From the NCBI RefSeq assembly GCF_003614925.1, contig NZ_QYLP01000012.1:1-64000 (forward strand): 64,000 nt of DNA, given 5' to 3'. This stretch comes from Arthrobacter celericrescens (GTDB lineage: Bacteria; Actinomycetota; Actinomycetes; Actinomycetales; Micrococcaceae). Below, one piece after another: positions 1-8,072 of this stretch. Within the stretch, counting starts at the first letter, position 1, and every line of letters begins with the position of its first letter. Under the pieces are notes generated by a model, which saw only the letters and a list, made by a program, of their open reading frames with translations, did not search any database and had not been told where the DNA came from. The position numbers were made by a program, and so were the translations under genes.

Positions 1-287
1 GACCACTGGGCATCAGTCAAAACAGAATCACGAGACACCCATCAAGCATCCCGGACCCTGGCTGACAGCTTTAGGAGACACGCCCTAGGCGACCACCGGT
101 GTGCTCGCCTTCCGGCTGTCAGCCGTGGCTGGCTTCCGGCTGCAGAACAGCCATCCTCCGCGTGCTCGCTCGTTCCTCGCTTAGACGCACGCTTCCGGAT
201 GCCTGCCCCCGCCGCCGGTGTGCGTTTGTCGCCTTTCCGTCGTTGCGCAGTTGGCCTTCTTCCGTCGCCTGTTCCAGCGCCGTATCA
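1..287. other. left-edge region with no recognised gene
   Basis: I find no recognisable gene here. One plus-strand frame stays open from the first base to a stop at 364-366, but it has no recognisable motif, its codon use is not the GC-rich third-position pattern of the neighbouring genes, and it runs through the hairpin at 288-340. It is more likely noncoding or the decayed end of something to the left of the window. The base composition looks somewhat less GC-rich than the rest. Confidence 0.4.
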
Positions 288-340
288 ACACAAAGCAGGA
301 CGGCGGGTGCACCCTTTGCACTTGCCGTCCTGCTTTGTGT
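288..340. terminator. 17-bp perfect hairpin downstream of the acid phosphatase
   Basis: Positions 288-304 and 324-340 form a perfect 17-bp inverted repeat around a 19-nt loop that itself contains the palindrome GGGTGCACCC. It lies 22 nt beyond the stop codon of the minus-strand phosphatase gene. A T-rich stretch follows on the plus strand (336-363), so it may also stop transcription entering from the left. Confidence 0.75.
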
Positions 341-362
341 TTTGGGGGTCTGTTTTTGGGGT

Positions 363-1208
363 TTAGAGGACCTTGCCCTGGGCCGCCAGGAGCATTCGGG
401 CGCGGTATTCCGGGGTGTCCGCGGGTTCGCTGGTGCCGAAGATGGCGCGCATCCAGTGGCCGTCCGTGTTGTTCGGGAAGAGGATGAAGTCGCGGCCGAA
501 GCGCTCGGCGTCCTCGGCGGCGAGGGTGCGGCGTTCTTCGACAGACTTCACGTAGTAGCGGCGGCTAAAGTCGTTGAGGTTGTCGCCCAGGAACGCGATG
601 ACCTCATACTTGTCCGCAATGGCCTGCTGAGCCGGTTCCTTGTTGGAGGATTCGCGCTGGAAAATCGCGTGCTCGTCATCGGCGTAGGCCAGGCCGGCGT
701 GCCGCAGGTTCGCGACGCCGATCTGCTGGGTGTCCGGGCCCTGGTCGCGCTGGGAAACGTAGAAGACCTCCACGCCGCGGCTTTCGGCGTAGCGGGTGAA
801 CTCGACGGCGCCGGGAGTGGCGGTGGGGCCGTTCTCCCGGACCCAGGCGTCCCACAGCTCGTCGTCGAACGCTTGCTTGCCCGCGGAGATCAGCATCTCC
901 CAATAGGAGTTGGAGGACAGCACAGTGTCGTCGACGTCGGAAATGAAAGCCAGCGGCTTGGCTCCGCGCCGCTCCTGGCCGACGCCGCGGAGCGCGTTGT
1001 CGAGCCGGTCGCGGGCGATGTTGAAGGCTTGCCGGTACAGCATCTCCCGCTCGGCGGCTGTCACCCGCCATGCCACTGCGGCGGAAAGGATGTTCTGCGC
1101 TTCCGGAGATGCGTCGGCCCTGGCCGGGGCGGCGGCGAACATCGCCAGCCCTCCTGCCACTGAACCTGCACCCAGCCCTTTCAGCATGGTCCGGCGTTCG
1201 ATACCCAT
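363..1208 (-). CDS. HAD-family acid phosphatase, class B/P4-like, Tat-exported
   Basis: 281 aa. The N-terminus has a twin-arginine type signal (IERRTMLKGLGAG, residues 3-15) followed by a hydrophobic Ala/Gly stretch and an ARADA cleavage-like site near residue 32, so export in folded form is likely. The HAD nucleophile motif DVDDTVL lies near residue 91. The later GDNLNDF (near residue 208) is the acidic Mg-binding motif of the subfamily IIIB acid phosphatase/5'-nucleotidase P4 group. Family members remove phosphate from organic phosphomonoesters outside the membrane. The ATG is preceded by a strong AAGGAGG. The gene is monocistronic, with hairpins on the downstream side. The exact substrate cannot be told from sequence. 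Confidence 0.85.
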   Translation of the reverse strand: MGIERRTMLKGLGAGSVAGGLAMFAAAPARADASPEAQNILSAAVAWRVTAAEREMLYRQAFNIARDRLDNALRGVGQERRGAKPLAFISDVDDTVLSSNSYWEMLISAGKQAFDDELWDAWVRENGPTATPGAVEFTRYAESRGVEVFYVSQRDQGPDTQQIGVANLRHAGLAYADDEHAIFQRESSNKEPAQQAIADKYEVIAFLGDNLNDFSRRYYVKSVEERRTLAAEDAERFGRDFILFPNNTDGHWMRAIFGTSEPADTPEYRARMLLAAQGKVL

Positions 1209-1306
1209 TGGGCCTCCTTGATCACGGTGACCTCGTTGTCACGCTCGTTAGTAAACCAATGTTTATCTGCAGTAACCAGATTCCGCCTGAATATGTCGAG
1301 ATGACA

Positions 1307-1369
1307 CAACGCGGGGTCACTTACGGCCCATCCAGAGTGCCTGGATGGGCCGTAAGCGACCCCGCGTTG
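1307..1369. terminator. 28-bp near-perfect inverted repeat after the citrate transporter
   Basis: Arms 1307-1334 and 1342-1369 pair over 28 bp with one mismatch (1319) and a 7-nt loop. It begins 17 nt beyond the stop of the minus-strand transporter. Its length and symmetry exceed a minimal terminator, so it could be a member of a dispersed extragenic palindrome family; that part is inference. Confidence 0.75.
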
Positions 1370-1385
1370 GGGGTGGTGAAGGGTC

Positions 1386-2870
1386 TTAGCCGATGCCGAC
1401 GGCTCCGGTCAGCATGCCCACGCCGAGCATGACCAGGGAGACGGCCGCGGAGCGCCACAGGACCTTCTTGTGGTGGTCGCCCAGTTCCACCTTGGACAGC
1501 GACACCAGCAGCAGGATGGCCGGGACCAGCGGGCTCTGCATGTGGAAGGGCTGGCCGGTGATGGAGGCGCGGGCCATATCGGCCGCGCCGACCCCGTAGT
1601 GGGCGGCCGTTTCGCTCAGGACCGGCAGGACGCCGAAGTAGAAGGCGTCATTGCTCATGAAGAACGTCATCGGGATGCTCAGCAGGCCGGTGATGACGCC
1701 CATGAACGGGCCGAGTTCGGTGGGGATGATCTGGACGAGCCAGGCGGACATTTCCTTGACCATGCCGGTGCCGTTCAGCACGCCGGTGAGGACGGCGGCG
1801 GCCATGACCATGCTGACGACGGCGACGATCGACGGGGCGTGGGCGATCAGCTGGGCGCCCTGGTCCTTGACCTTCGGGAAGTTCACCAGCAGGGCGATCG
1901 CGGAGCCGACCATGAAGACGTAGGGCAACGGCACCAGGTCCAGGACCAGCATGACCATGACGGCGGCGGTGAGGCCGAGGTTGAACCAGAACAGCTTGGG
2001 GCGCAGGGTGGGACGGTTCGGGTCCAGGGCGGTGTCTGCCATGGCGGAATCCTGCTCGTCCACCAGGAGGGCGGTGTCTTCGCGTTCCAGGACGGCGACG
2101 CCGCCGCCGTTGCCGGAGACACCGGTGCCGGAAACACGGGCGCCGGACGGACGGCCGGAACCGCCGCGGGAGGTGCCGCCGGCAGCGCTGGCGCCCTTGC
2201 CGCCGTCGAACGCGTCATCGAGGTCGGCGAACTCGCCCCAGATTTCCGGAGCGGAGGCGCGGAGGCGGTTGCGCTCCTGCAGGCCCATCAGCCAGGCGAA
2301 GGCGAAGACAACCAGCAGGCCGGCGATGAGGGCCGGGACCATCGGGACGAAGACGTCGTTGACGTCGATCTTCAGGGCGGTGGCGGCGCGGGCGGTGGGG
2401 CCGCCCCACGGAAGGATGTTCATGGTGCCGTTGGCCAGGCCCGCCACGCAGGTCAGGACCACGGGGCTCATCTTCAGGCGAAGGTAGACCGGCAGCATCG
2501 CGGCGGTGGTGAGGATGAAGGTGGTGGAGCCGTCGCCGTCCAGGGACACCGCGGCAGCGAGGATCGCCGTGCCGAGGACAACCTTGGCGGGGTCGTTGCC
2601 GAGCTTGCGGATGATGAATTTCACCAGCGGGTCGAAGAGTCCGACGTCGATCATCAGGCCGAAATACACGATCGCGAACATCAGCAGCGCGGCCGTGGAC
2701 GTCATGGACTTCATCGAATCCATCACCATGTCGCCGATGCCGAGCCCGGCGCCCGCGAACAGGCCGAAAACGGTCGGGACGATGATCAGCGCCAGGACCG
2801 GCGTCAACTTCTTCGTCATGATCAAGGCCATGAAAACCGCGATCATGGCGAATCCAAGCAGTACCAGCAC
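1386..2870 (-). CDS. CitMHS-family citrate (metal-citrate):proton symporter
   Basis: 494 aa, about 12 hydrophobic segments. The start (LVLLGFAMIAVFMALIM), the block LDGDGSTTFILTTAAMLPVY near residue 110 and the C-terminal FMSNDAFYFGVLPVL and GQPFHMQSPLVPA motifs are typical of the CitMHS family, which imports citrate complexed with divalent metal in symport with protons. Start GTG has AGGAG upstream. The central cytoplasmic linker (about residues 205-285) is unusually long and rich in Gly/Ser/Arg before the second half of the carrier. It is divergent from a CitA/CitB-type two-component system, which supports citrate or a related tricarboxylate as substrate. Confidence 0.88.
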   Translation of the reverse strand: MLVLLGFAMIAVFMALIMTKKLTPVLALIIVPTVFGLFAGAGLGIGDMVMDSMKSMTSTAALLMFAIVYFGLMIDVGLFDPLVKFIIRKLGNDPAKVVLGTAILAAAVSLDGDGSTTFILTTAAMLPVYLRLKMSPVVLTCVAGLANGTMNILPWGGPTARAATALKIDVNDVFVPMVPALIAGLLVVFAFAWLMGLQERNRLRASAPEIWGEFADLDDAFDGGKGASAAGGTSRGGSGRPSGARVSGTGVSGNGGGVAVLEREDTALLVDEQDSAMADTALDPNRPTLRPKLFWFNLGLTAAVMVMLVLDLVPLPYVFMVGSAIALLVNFPKVKDQGAQLIAHAPSIVAVVSMVMAAAVLTGVLNGTGMVKEMSAWLVQIIPTELGPFMGVITGLLSIPMTFFMSNDAFYFGVLPVLSETAAHYGVGAADMARASITGQPFHMQSPLVPAILLLVSLSKVELGDHHKKVLWRSAAVSLVMLGVGMLTGAVGIG

Positions 2871-2971
2871 GGCCGGCTCCTAACTATGAATGGCATCACG
2901 TCGGTGTGGTGCGCATTACGAATGTAGGGCGAGCTGCATCACATCCCGGGGTTTGCCGGAATTGATTGGCA

Positions 2972-3009
2972 TACTGCTCATTGCCAGCATTTTGCTCATT
3001 TTGCTCAGT
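2972..3009. promoter_or_regulatory. TGCTCA direct repeats in the transporter/two-component divergent promoter region
   Basis: The 165-nt gap between the divergent transporter and sensor kinase genes holds three TGCTCA copies. Two are perfect tandem 9-mers TTTTGCTCA (2990-2998, 2999-3007); the third is ACTGCTCA at 2973-2980, 18 nt upstream in phase. Direct repeats at 9-nt spacing just before the kinase ribosome-binding site (GGAGGGG, 3018-3024) are a candidate site for the response regulator encoded next door. The function is inferred. Confidence 0.45.
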
Positions 3010-3035
3010 GATTCAATGGAGGGGAAGTCCCACCC

Positions 3036-4847
3036 GTGCCAGCGCCGCCGCTGAAGGCTCCGCCGGCCTGGAAACAGTCCACGCAGGCGGAAAGGTTGCC
3101 CATGCCACGGCTCGCCATGCGGTTCTCCACCCAGACACTGCTGCTGCAGCTCGGCGTCGTGCTCCTGGTGGTTTTGCTCAGCGGCGCGGTGCACGCCTGG
3201 CTGGTGTACCAGCGGATCGGCGTGGAAGCGGAGAACCAGGCACTCACGCTGGCCCGTACGGTGGCCTCGGCGCCGGAAATCCGCACCGAGGTGGACGCGA
3301 TCAGCAGGCAGACCGGCACTCCCCCGGCCGGCGAACTGGCCAAGGGGCCCATCATGGCGGCGGCGGAAGCCGCCCGGACCCGCACCGGTGCGCTGTTCGT
3401 GGTGGTGACGGACGAGACCGGGCTGCGGCTGGCCCATCCGGAACCCGAGCGGCTCGGCGAGCGCGTCAGCACCGACCCGTCCGAGGCCTTGGCCGGCAAC
3501 GAAGTCACCACCCGGAACACCGGCACCCTCGGCCCGTCCGCGGGCGCCAAGGTGCCCGTGTATGCGCCCGGCTCCGGCACCGTGGTGGGCGAAGTCAGCG
3601 TGGGCTACTCCATCGAGTCCCTGAGCCAGAGCCTGCGCCAGGACATCATGCCCATTGCCCTCACCGCCGCCGGCGCGCTGCTGGCCGGTGTGCTCGCCTC
3701 GTTCCTGCTGCGCCGCCGGCTGCAGCGGCTCACCCTCGGCCTGGAGCCGGAAGAAATCAGCACGCTGGTCCACGACCAGGTGGCGGTCCTGCAGGGCGTG
3801 GACGACGGCGTCATCGGCGTCTCGGCCGACGGCCGCATCACGGTGTTCAACGCCGCCGCGCGGCGGCTGCTGGAGATTCCCGACGACGACGGCGGCCCCT
3901 CCGCCTCCCCTGCCACCGCGTCGGTGCGGATCGGGCAGCCGTGGGCGGCCGCCGTCGTGCCCGAACAGCTGAGGGACCTCACCCGGGACGCCATGCACGA
4001 CGCCGAGGCCGCGGAAATCCTGGCCGCCGGGCGGGTGCTGGTGGTCAACGCCCGCAAGGCTTTGCATCGCAAGGAAGACCTCGGCTGGGTGGTCATGCTG
4101 CGCGACCGCACCGAACTGCAGCAGCTCACCCGGCAGCTGGACGCCGTCGGCACCATGTCCACGGCCCTGCGCGCCCAGCGCCACGAATTCGCCAACCAGC
4201 TGCACACGATCGCCGGCTTCCTCAGCATCGGACACAGCGAACAGGCCAAGGAGTACCTCGCGAAGATCTCCGAGACGGGCCCGCTGACCTTCCCGGTGCA
4301 TCAGGCGGGTCTGCTGCAGGATCCCTACCTGCAGGCCTTCATCGGGGCCAAGAGCGTGGGGGCGGACGAGCGCGGCGTGGTGCTGCGGATCGGCCCCGAA
4401 ACCCTGGTGCGCGGGACCGTCACTGACCCGCAGGACGTCACCACCGTGCTCGGCAACCTGATCGACAACGCCGTGAACGCCGCCGTCGCCGGTTCCGCTA
4501 CGGAGTGCTGGGTGGAGGTGGAACTGCTTGACGAACCGCCAAATGGGGACGACGGCGGCACACTGCACATCGTCGTCGCGGACTCCGGCGACGGGCTGGC
4601 CGGCAGCGGCCCGGAGGAGGTGTTCGCCGAGGGGTTCACCACGGCCGCCCCGGATGGTGCGGGTGCCGGGGGCCACGGCCTGGGGCTCGCGCTGAGCCGG
4701 AAGCTGGCGCGCCGCCGGGGCGGCGACGTGCGGTTGCTGGATCCGGGAACGCCGGGCGGGCCGGGAGCGGTCTTCATGGCATCACTGCCGGGCACCACCA
4801 CCGCCCTGCCCGGCACGGACGGCGAGCAAACGGAGGAGGAACAGTGA
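3036..4847 (+). CDS. CitA/DcuS-type sensor histidine kinase
   Basis: 603 aa from the GTG that follows GGAGGGG by 11 nt; an ATG at 3102 (with GGAAAGG before it) is an alternative that removes 22 residues. Domains: membrane segment at about residues 34-56, an extracytoplasmic PAS-like sensor of about 150 residues, a second membrane segment near 205-228, a cytoplasmic PAS, then the kinase core. The phosphoacceptor is in RHEFANQLHTI (His near 380), the Spo0B-like H-box of the CitA/DcuS family. The ATPase has NLIDNAVNAA near 474, DSGDGL, and GGHGLGLAL near 546. It overlaps its response regulator by 4 nt. It probably senses extracellular citrate or another carboxylate. Confidence 0.9.
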   Translation: MPAPPLKAPPAWKQSTQAERLPMPRLAMRFSTQTLLLQLGVVLLVVLLSGAVHAWLVYQRIGVEAENQALTLARTVASAPEIRTEVDAISRQTGTPPAGELAKGPIMAAAEAARTRTGALFVVVTDETGLRLAHPEPERLGERVSTDPSEALAGNEVTTRNTGTLGPSAGAKVPVYAPGSGTVVGEVSVGYSIESLSQSLRQDIMPIALTAAGALLAGVLASFLLRRRLQRLTLGLEPEEISTLVHDQVAVLQGVDDGVIGVSADGRITVFNAAARRLLEIPDDDGGPSASPATASVRIGQPWAAAVVPEQLRDLTRDAMHDAEAAEILAAGRVLVVNARKALHRKEDLGWVVMLRDRTELQQLTRQLDAVGTMSTALRAQRHEFANQLHTIAGFLSIGHSEQAKEYLAKISETGPLTFPVHQAGLLQDPYLQAFIGAKSVGADERGVVLRIGPETLVRGTVTDPQDVTTVLGNLIDNAVNAAVAGSATECWVEVELLDEPPNGDDGGTLHIVVADSGDGLAGSGPEEVFAEGFTTAAPDGAGAGGHGLGLALSRKLARRRGGDVRLLDPGTPGGPGAVFMASLPGTTTALPGTDGEQTEEEQ

Positions 4848-5509
4848 GCACGGACCTGAGGGTGCTGATCGTCGACGACGACTTCCACGTGGCTCGGCTG
4901 CACGCGGCCTACGTAGATTCGGTGGCCGGATTCCTGGCACTGAGCCCGGCCGGAACCACCGCGCAGGCGCTGCAGTCGGTGCACAGCCTGCGGCCGGATT
5001 TGGTGCTGCTGGATGTCTACCTGCCGGACGGTTCGGGCCTGGACCTGCTGGGGCAGCTGGACGTGGACGCCATGATGCTCACGGCCGCGTCAGACGCCGT
5101 GTCCATCCGCACGGCCACCCGCCGCGGCGCCCTGGCGTACCTGCTGAAGCCCTTCACGGCCGAGGCCCTTGCCCAGCAGCTGCGGGCGTACGCCCGCTAT
5201 CGGCGGATCCTGGACCGGCAGCAGGCGGTGGACCAGGACACCATCGAGAAGGCCCGGCGGGCGCTGTTCGCCGGGGAGGTCTCGACGTCGGGCAAGCCGC
5301 GCACGGCCACCGAGTCCGCGGTGCTGGAATCGCTCGAGCCCGGCGAGCAGTACTCCGCCGCGGAAGTCGCGGAACGGGTGGGGGTCTCCCGGGCCACCGC
5401 GCAACGGTACCTTTCCTCACTCGCTGACGACGGCGCCGTCGAGATCCAGCTCCGCTACGGCACCACCGGCCGCCCCGAGCATCGCTACGGAGTGCCCGGC
5501 CGGCGCTGA
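4844..5509 (+). CDS. CitB/DcuR-type response regulator
   Basis: 221 aa. The receiver domain is complete: acidic pocket DDD at 11-13, phosphorylated Asp57 in LLDVYLP, Lys102 in LLKPF. The C-terminal part (about 160-215) carries a helix-turn-helix (YSAAEVAERVGVSRATAQRYLSSL) and ends in the GRPEHRY motif seen in CitB/DcuR regulators. GTG start overlaps the kinase stop, so the two are translationally coupled. Expected target is the divergent transporter promoter (TGCTCA repeats) and perhaps its own operon. Confidence 0.92.
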   Translation: MSTDLRVLIVDDDFHVARLHAAYVDSVAGFLALSPAGTTAQALQSVHSLRPDLVLLDVYLPDGSGLDLLGQLDVDAMMLTAASDAVSIRTATRRGALAYLLKPFTAEALAQQLRAYARYRRILDRQQAVDQDTIEKARRALFAGEVSTSGKPRTATESAVLESLEPGEQYSAAEVAERVGVSRATAQRYLSSLADDGAVEIQLRYGTTGRPEHRYGVPGRR

Positions 5510-5518
5510 GTCCGGCCT

Positions 5519-6427
5519 TCAGGCTGAGCCGGTTCCCGCCGTCCGCTCCTTCAGGAGCCGCTCCAGCAGCGTAACCGCAGGAGGCACCGCCCGGTTCAGG
5601 GTGATGAAGGAAACCCGCCGCTTCCCGAGGTCCTGGACGGCCGGGCGGAGCGTGACGTCGAAGCGCGTGTCGACGGCGGTCTCGGTGCTCAGTGCCAGCC
5701 CCAGGCCCTGCGCCACGAGGCCGTGGATCATGTTGAGGTCGTCGGTGCGCATGAGCTCCCGGGGCTGGCGGCCCACCAGGCTGAAGGTCTTCTTCAGGAC
5801 GCGGTCGGAGGCCTCGTCGTCGTTCCTGCTGTGGATCCAGGCTTCGCCGTCCAGCTGCGCGAAATCGAGCACGTCCCGGGCGGCCAGCGCGCTGTTCCGG
5901 GACAGCATCACGCGGTACGGCTCCACCAGGAGCGGCACCACCGCCAGTTCGGCCGATACGAAGGCGGGATCGTCCTCGGCCTCATAGATGAGACCGGCGT
6001 GGACCTCCCCTGCCAGGAGAAGGCGCACCACTTCGGTGGGCTCGGCCTCGATGACCTCCACGCGGACCCGCACGCGCTCCTGCAGTTCGGCGATGGCGGA
6101 AGGCAGCAGCCGGGAACCGATGGAGGCGAAGGTGCCCACGCGCAGGGTGACCAGACCGGCTTCGCGTTGTTCGGCCACGAGCCGCTCGGCCTGGCCGACC
6201 CTCCGGAGGATCTGCTCGGCTTCCTCCGCGAACGCCGTACCGAGGGGCGTCAGCGTGGCGCCGCGCCGGTCGCGTTCCACGAGGCGCACCTTGAGGTGGC
6301 GCTCCAAAGTGTTGAGGTGGTGGGTCACCGTGGGGACGCCGTACTGCATGGCTTCGGCCGCCTTGGTAAGGCTCCCGTGCTCCCGGACGGCGAGGAGGAC
6401 GGTCAGTTGCTGGAGATTGATCATCAC
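5519..6427 (-). CDS. LysR-family transcriptional regulator
   Basis: About 302 aa. Residues 1-60 are a canonical LysR winged helix (LQQLTVLLAVREHGSLTKAAEAM, then VTHHLNTLERHL), followed by a substrate-binding-like effector domain. It ends 9 nt from the convergent response regulator and is divergent from the decarboxylase/permease pair, which it most likely controls. There is no Shine-Dalgarno; a CATAGT -10-like hexamer (6434-6439) sits 6 nt from the GTG, so the mRNA may be leaderless. The start could be the ATG one codon in. The effector is unknown; an amino acid is plausible from context. Confidence 0.88.
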   Translation of the reverse strand: MMINLQQLTVLLAVREHGSLTKAAEAMQYGVPTVTHHLNTLERHLKVRLVERDRRGATLTPLGTAFAEEAEQILRRVGQAERLVAEQREAGLVTLRVGTFASIGSRLLPSAIAELQERVRVRVEVIEAEPTEVVRLLLAGEVHAGLIYEAEDDPAFVSAELAVVPLLVEPYRVMLSRNSALAARDVLDFAQLDGEAWIHSRNDDEASDRVLKKTFSLVGRQPRELMRTDDLNMIHGLVAQGLGLALSTETAVDTRFDVTLRPAVQDLGKRRVSFITLNRAVPPAVTLLERLLKERTAGTGSA

Positions 6428-6498
6428 ATACTCACTATGTTGAACAGTACGAAAACATGATATTCCCTAGGTGATGCGGGCTCACTAACGTTCATGTC
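6428..6498. promoter_or_regulatory. divergent promoters with candidate LysR box
   Basis: ATGTT (6437-6441) and AACAT (6454-6458) are 5-bp inverted arms separated by 12 nt and contain a T-N11-A core, the usual LysR-type binding shape. The left arm overlaps the predicted -10 of the regulator (autorepression), while the predicted decarboxylase -10 (TAACGT, 6486-6491) lies 28 nt to the right, 7 nt before its ATG. The motif is visible; its role is inferred. Confidence 0.45.
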
Positions 6499-8031
6499 AT
6501 GCCCCTGATTTCCCCCTCCGCCGCGCCGGCGCCTTCCCTTGCATCCACCCTCGTTTCCCCCTCCCAGGCCACCGCCCCGTACGCCGATGCGCTCCGCTCC
6601 CTGGCCTCCCATGACTGGCAGCGCCTGCACGTTCCCGCACACCAGGGCCGCGGCGGCAACTCCCCCGGCGTCGCGTCCCTGGTGGGACCTGAGGCCCTGG
6701 CCATGGACTTCCCGATGCTGTTCAGCGGCATCGACCAGCAGGACTGGCGGCTCGTGTCCTCCGGACGCGAGACGCCCCTCATGCAGGCCCAGGCCCTCGC
6801 GGCCGACGCCTGGGGCGCGTCCCGGACCTGGTTCCTCACCAACGGCGCGTCCGGCGGGAACCACATCGCCACCACTGTGGTGCGGGCCCTGGGGAAGGAG
6901 TTCGTGGTCCAGCGCAGCGTGCACTCCAGCGTGATCGACGGCATCACCCATGTGGGACTGGAGCCGCATTTCGTGCAGGGCGCCGTCGACGCCGGACTCG
7001 GCTCCGCGCACGGCGTCACCGCCGGGCAGGTCGAGGAAGCCTTGGCAGCCCACCCGGACAGCGCGGCGGTGTACCTAGTCAGCCCCAGCTACTTCGGCGC
7101 AGTCGCCGACATTGCCGCGATCAGCGCGGTGGCGCACCGGCACGGGGTCCCGCTGATCGTGGACGAGGCCTGGGGTTCGCATTTCGGCCTGCACCCGTCC
7201 CTGCCGGTCAACGCCGTCCGGGCCGGGGCGGACCTGGTCATCTCCAGCACCCACAAGGGCGCCGGGTCGCTCACCCAGTCCGCCATGCTGCACCTGGGCC
7301 ACGGCCCGCACGCCCGGAAACTGGAGTCCTTGGTGGACCGCGTGGTGCGTTCCTTCCAGTCCACCAGCTGCAGTGCGTTGCTCCTGGCCTCCTTGGACGA
7401 GGCCCGGCGGCACCTGGTGGTCAACGGGCCGGAGATGATCGGCAAGGCCCTGGCGTCCGCGGAGGCGATCCGTGCCGCCGTGCGTGCCAGCGCCCGCTTC
7501 CGGGACGCCACCCCGGACATCCTCGCCAGCCCCGACGCCGTGGCCAACGATCCCTTCAAGATCGTCATCGACACCCGCGGCGCCGGCATCACCGGCACCG
7601 ACGCCCAGTACCGGCTCATCCGGGACCACCGCATCTACTGCGAACTCGCCACGCCCGCGGCGCTCCTGCTGCTGGTCGGCGCCACCGCACCGGCCGACGT
7701 CGAACGCTTCCTCACGGCGCTGCACGCACTCCCGCAGGCGGAAAGCGAGCCCGAACGGATGCGTGCCGTGCCGCCGGCAGGCGAGCGCCGGATGGGACTG
7801 CAGGAAGCGTTCTTCAGCGCCGTGGAAACCGTTCCGTGGCAGGAAGCCGAGGGCCGGATCTCCGCCGATTCCCTGGCCGCCTATCCCCCGGGCATCCCGA
7901 ACGTGCTGCCCGGCGAGGTCCTGGGCGCCGGTTCCATCGCGTTCCTGCGCGGTACCGCGGCGGCGCCGTCCGGCTATGTGCGCGGTGCCAACGACCCCGC
8001 GCTTGACACCTTCCGCGTCGTCGCACGCTAA
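6499..8031 (+). CDS. PLP-dependent Orn/Lys/Arg decarboxylase family protein
   Basis: 510 aa, a short form lacking the N-terminal receiver-like wing of the large E. coli enzymes and close in plan to Bacillus YaaO/SpeA. The PLP-binding lysine is Lys253 in ISSTHKGAGSLTQS; the upstream DEAWGSHF supplies the ring-binding Asp. The C-terminal part has YPPGIPNVLPGE, the typical late motif of this fold-type I decarboxylase group. It decarboxylates a basic amino acid or a related substrate to a polyamine-type amine; which one is not visible. No Shine-Dalgarno: TAACGT lies 7 nt before the ATG, suggesting a leaderless mRNA. It precedes an amino-acid permease by 41 nt, probably in one transcript. Confidence 0.85.
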   Translation: MPLISPSAAPAPSLASTLVSPSQATAPYADALRSLASHDWQRLHVPAHQGRGGNSPGVASLVGPEALAMDFPMLFSGIDQQDWRLVSSGRETPLMQAQALAADAWGASRTWFLTNGASGGNHIATTVVRALGKEFVVQRSVHSSVIDGITHVGLEPHFVQGAVDAGLGSAHGVTAGQVEEALAAHPDSAAVYLVSPSYFGAVADIAAISAVAHRHGVPLIVDEAWGSHFGLHPSLPVNAVRAGADLVISSTHKGAGSLTQSAMLHLGHGPHARKLESLVDRVVRSFQSTSCSALLLASLDEARRHLVVNGPEMIGKALASAEAIRAAVRASARFRDATPDILASPDAVANDPFKIVIDTRGAGITGTDAQYRLIRDHRIYCELATPAALLLLVGATAPADVERFLTALHALPQAESEPERMRAVPPAGERRMGLQEAFFSAVETVPWQEAEGRISADSLAAYPPGIPNVLPGEVLGAGSIAFLRGTAAAPSGYVRGANDPALDTFRVVAR

Positions 8032-8072
8032 GCCTGCGCCCCGACCCCAACCCATCCCACAGGAGGACACCC

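Noticed and set aside
48-72. String CCCGGACCCTGGC reminiscent of an internal part of actinobacterial tmRNA
   Set aside because: No tRNA-like ends, tag reading frame or CCA end are found around it, so the match is too short to support an RNA gene.
1307-1369. Terminal inverted repeats of an insertion sequence
   Set aside because: The arms are separated by only 7 nt and enclose no transposase.
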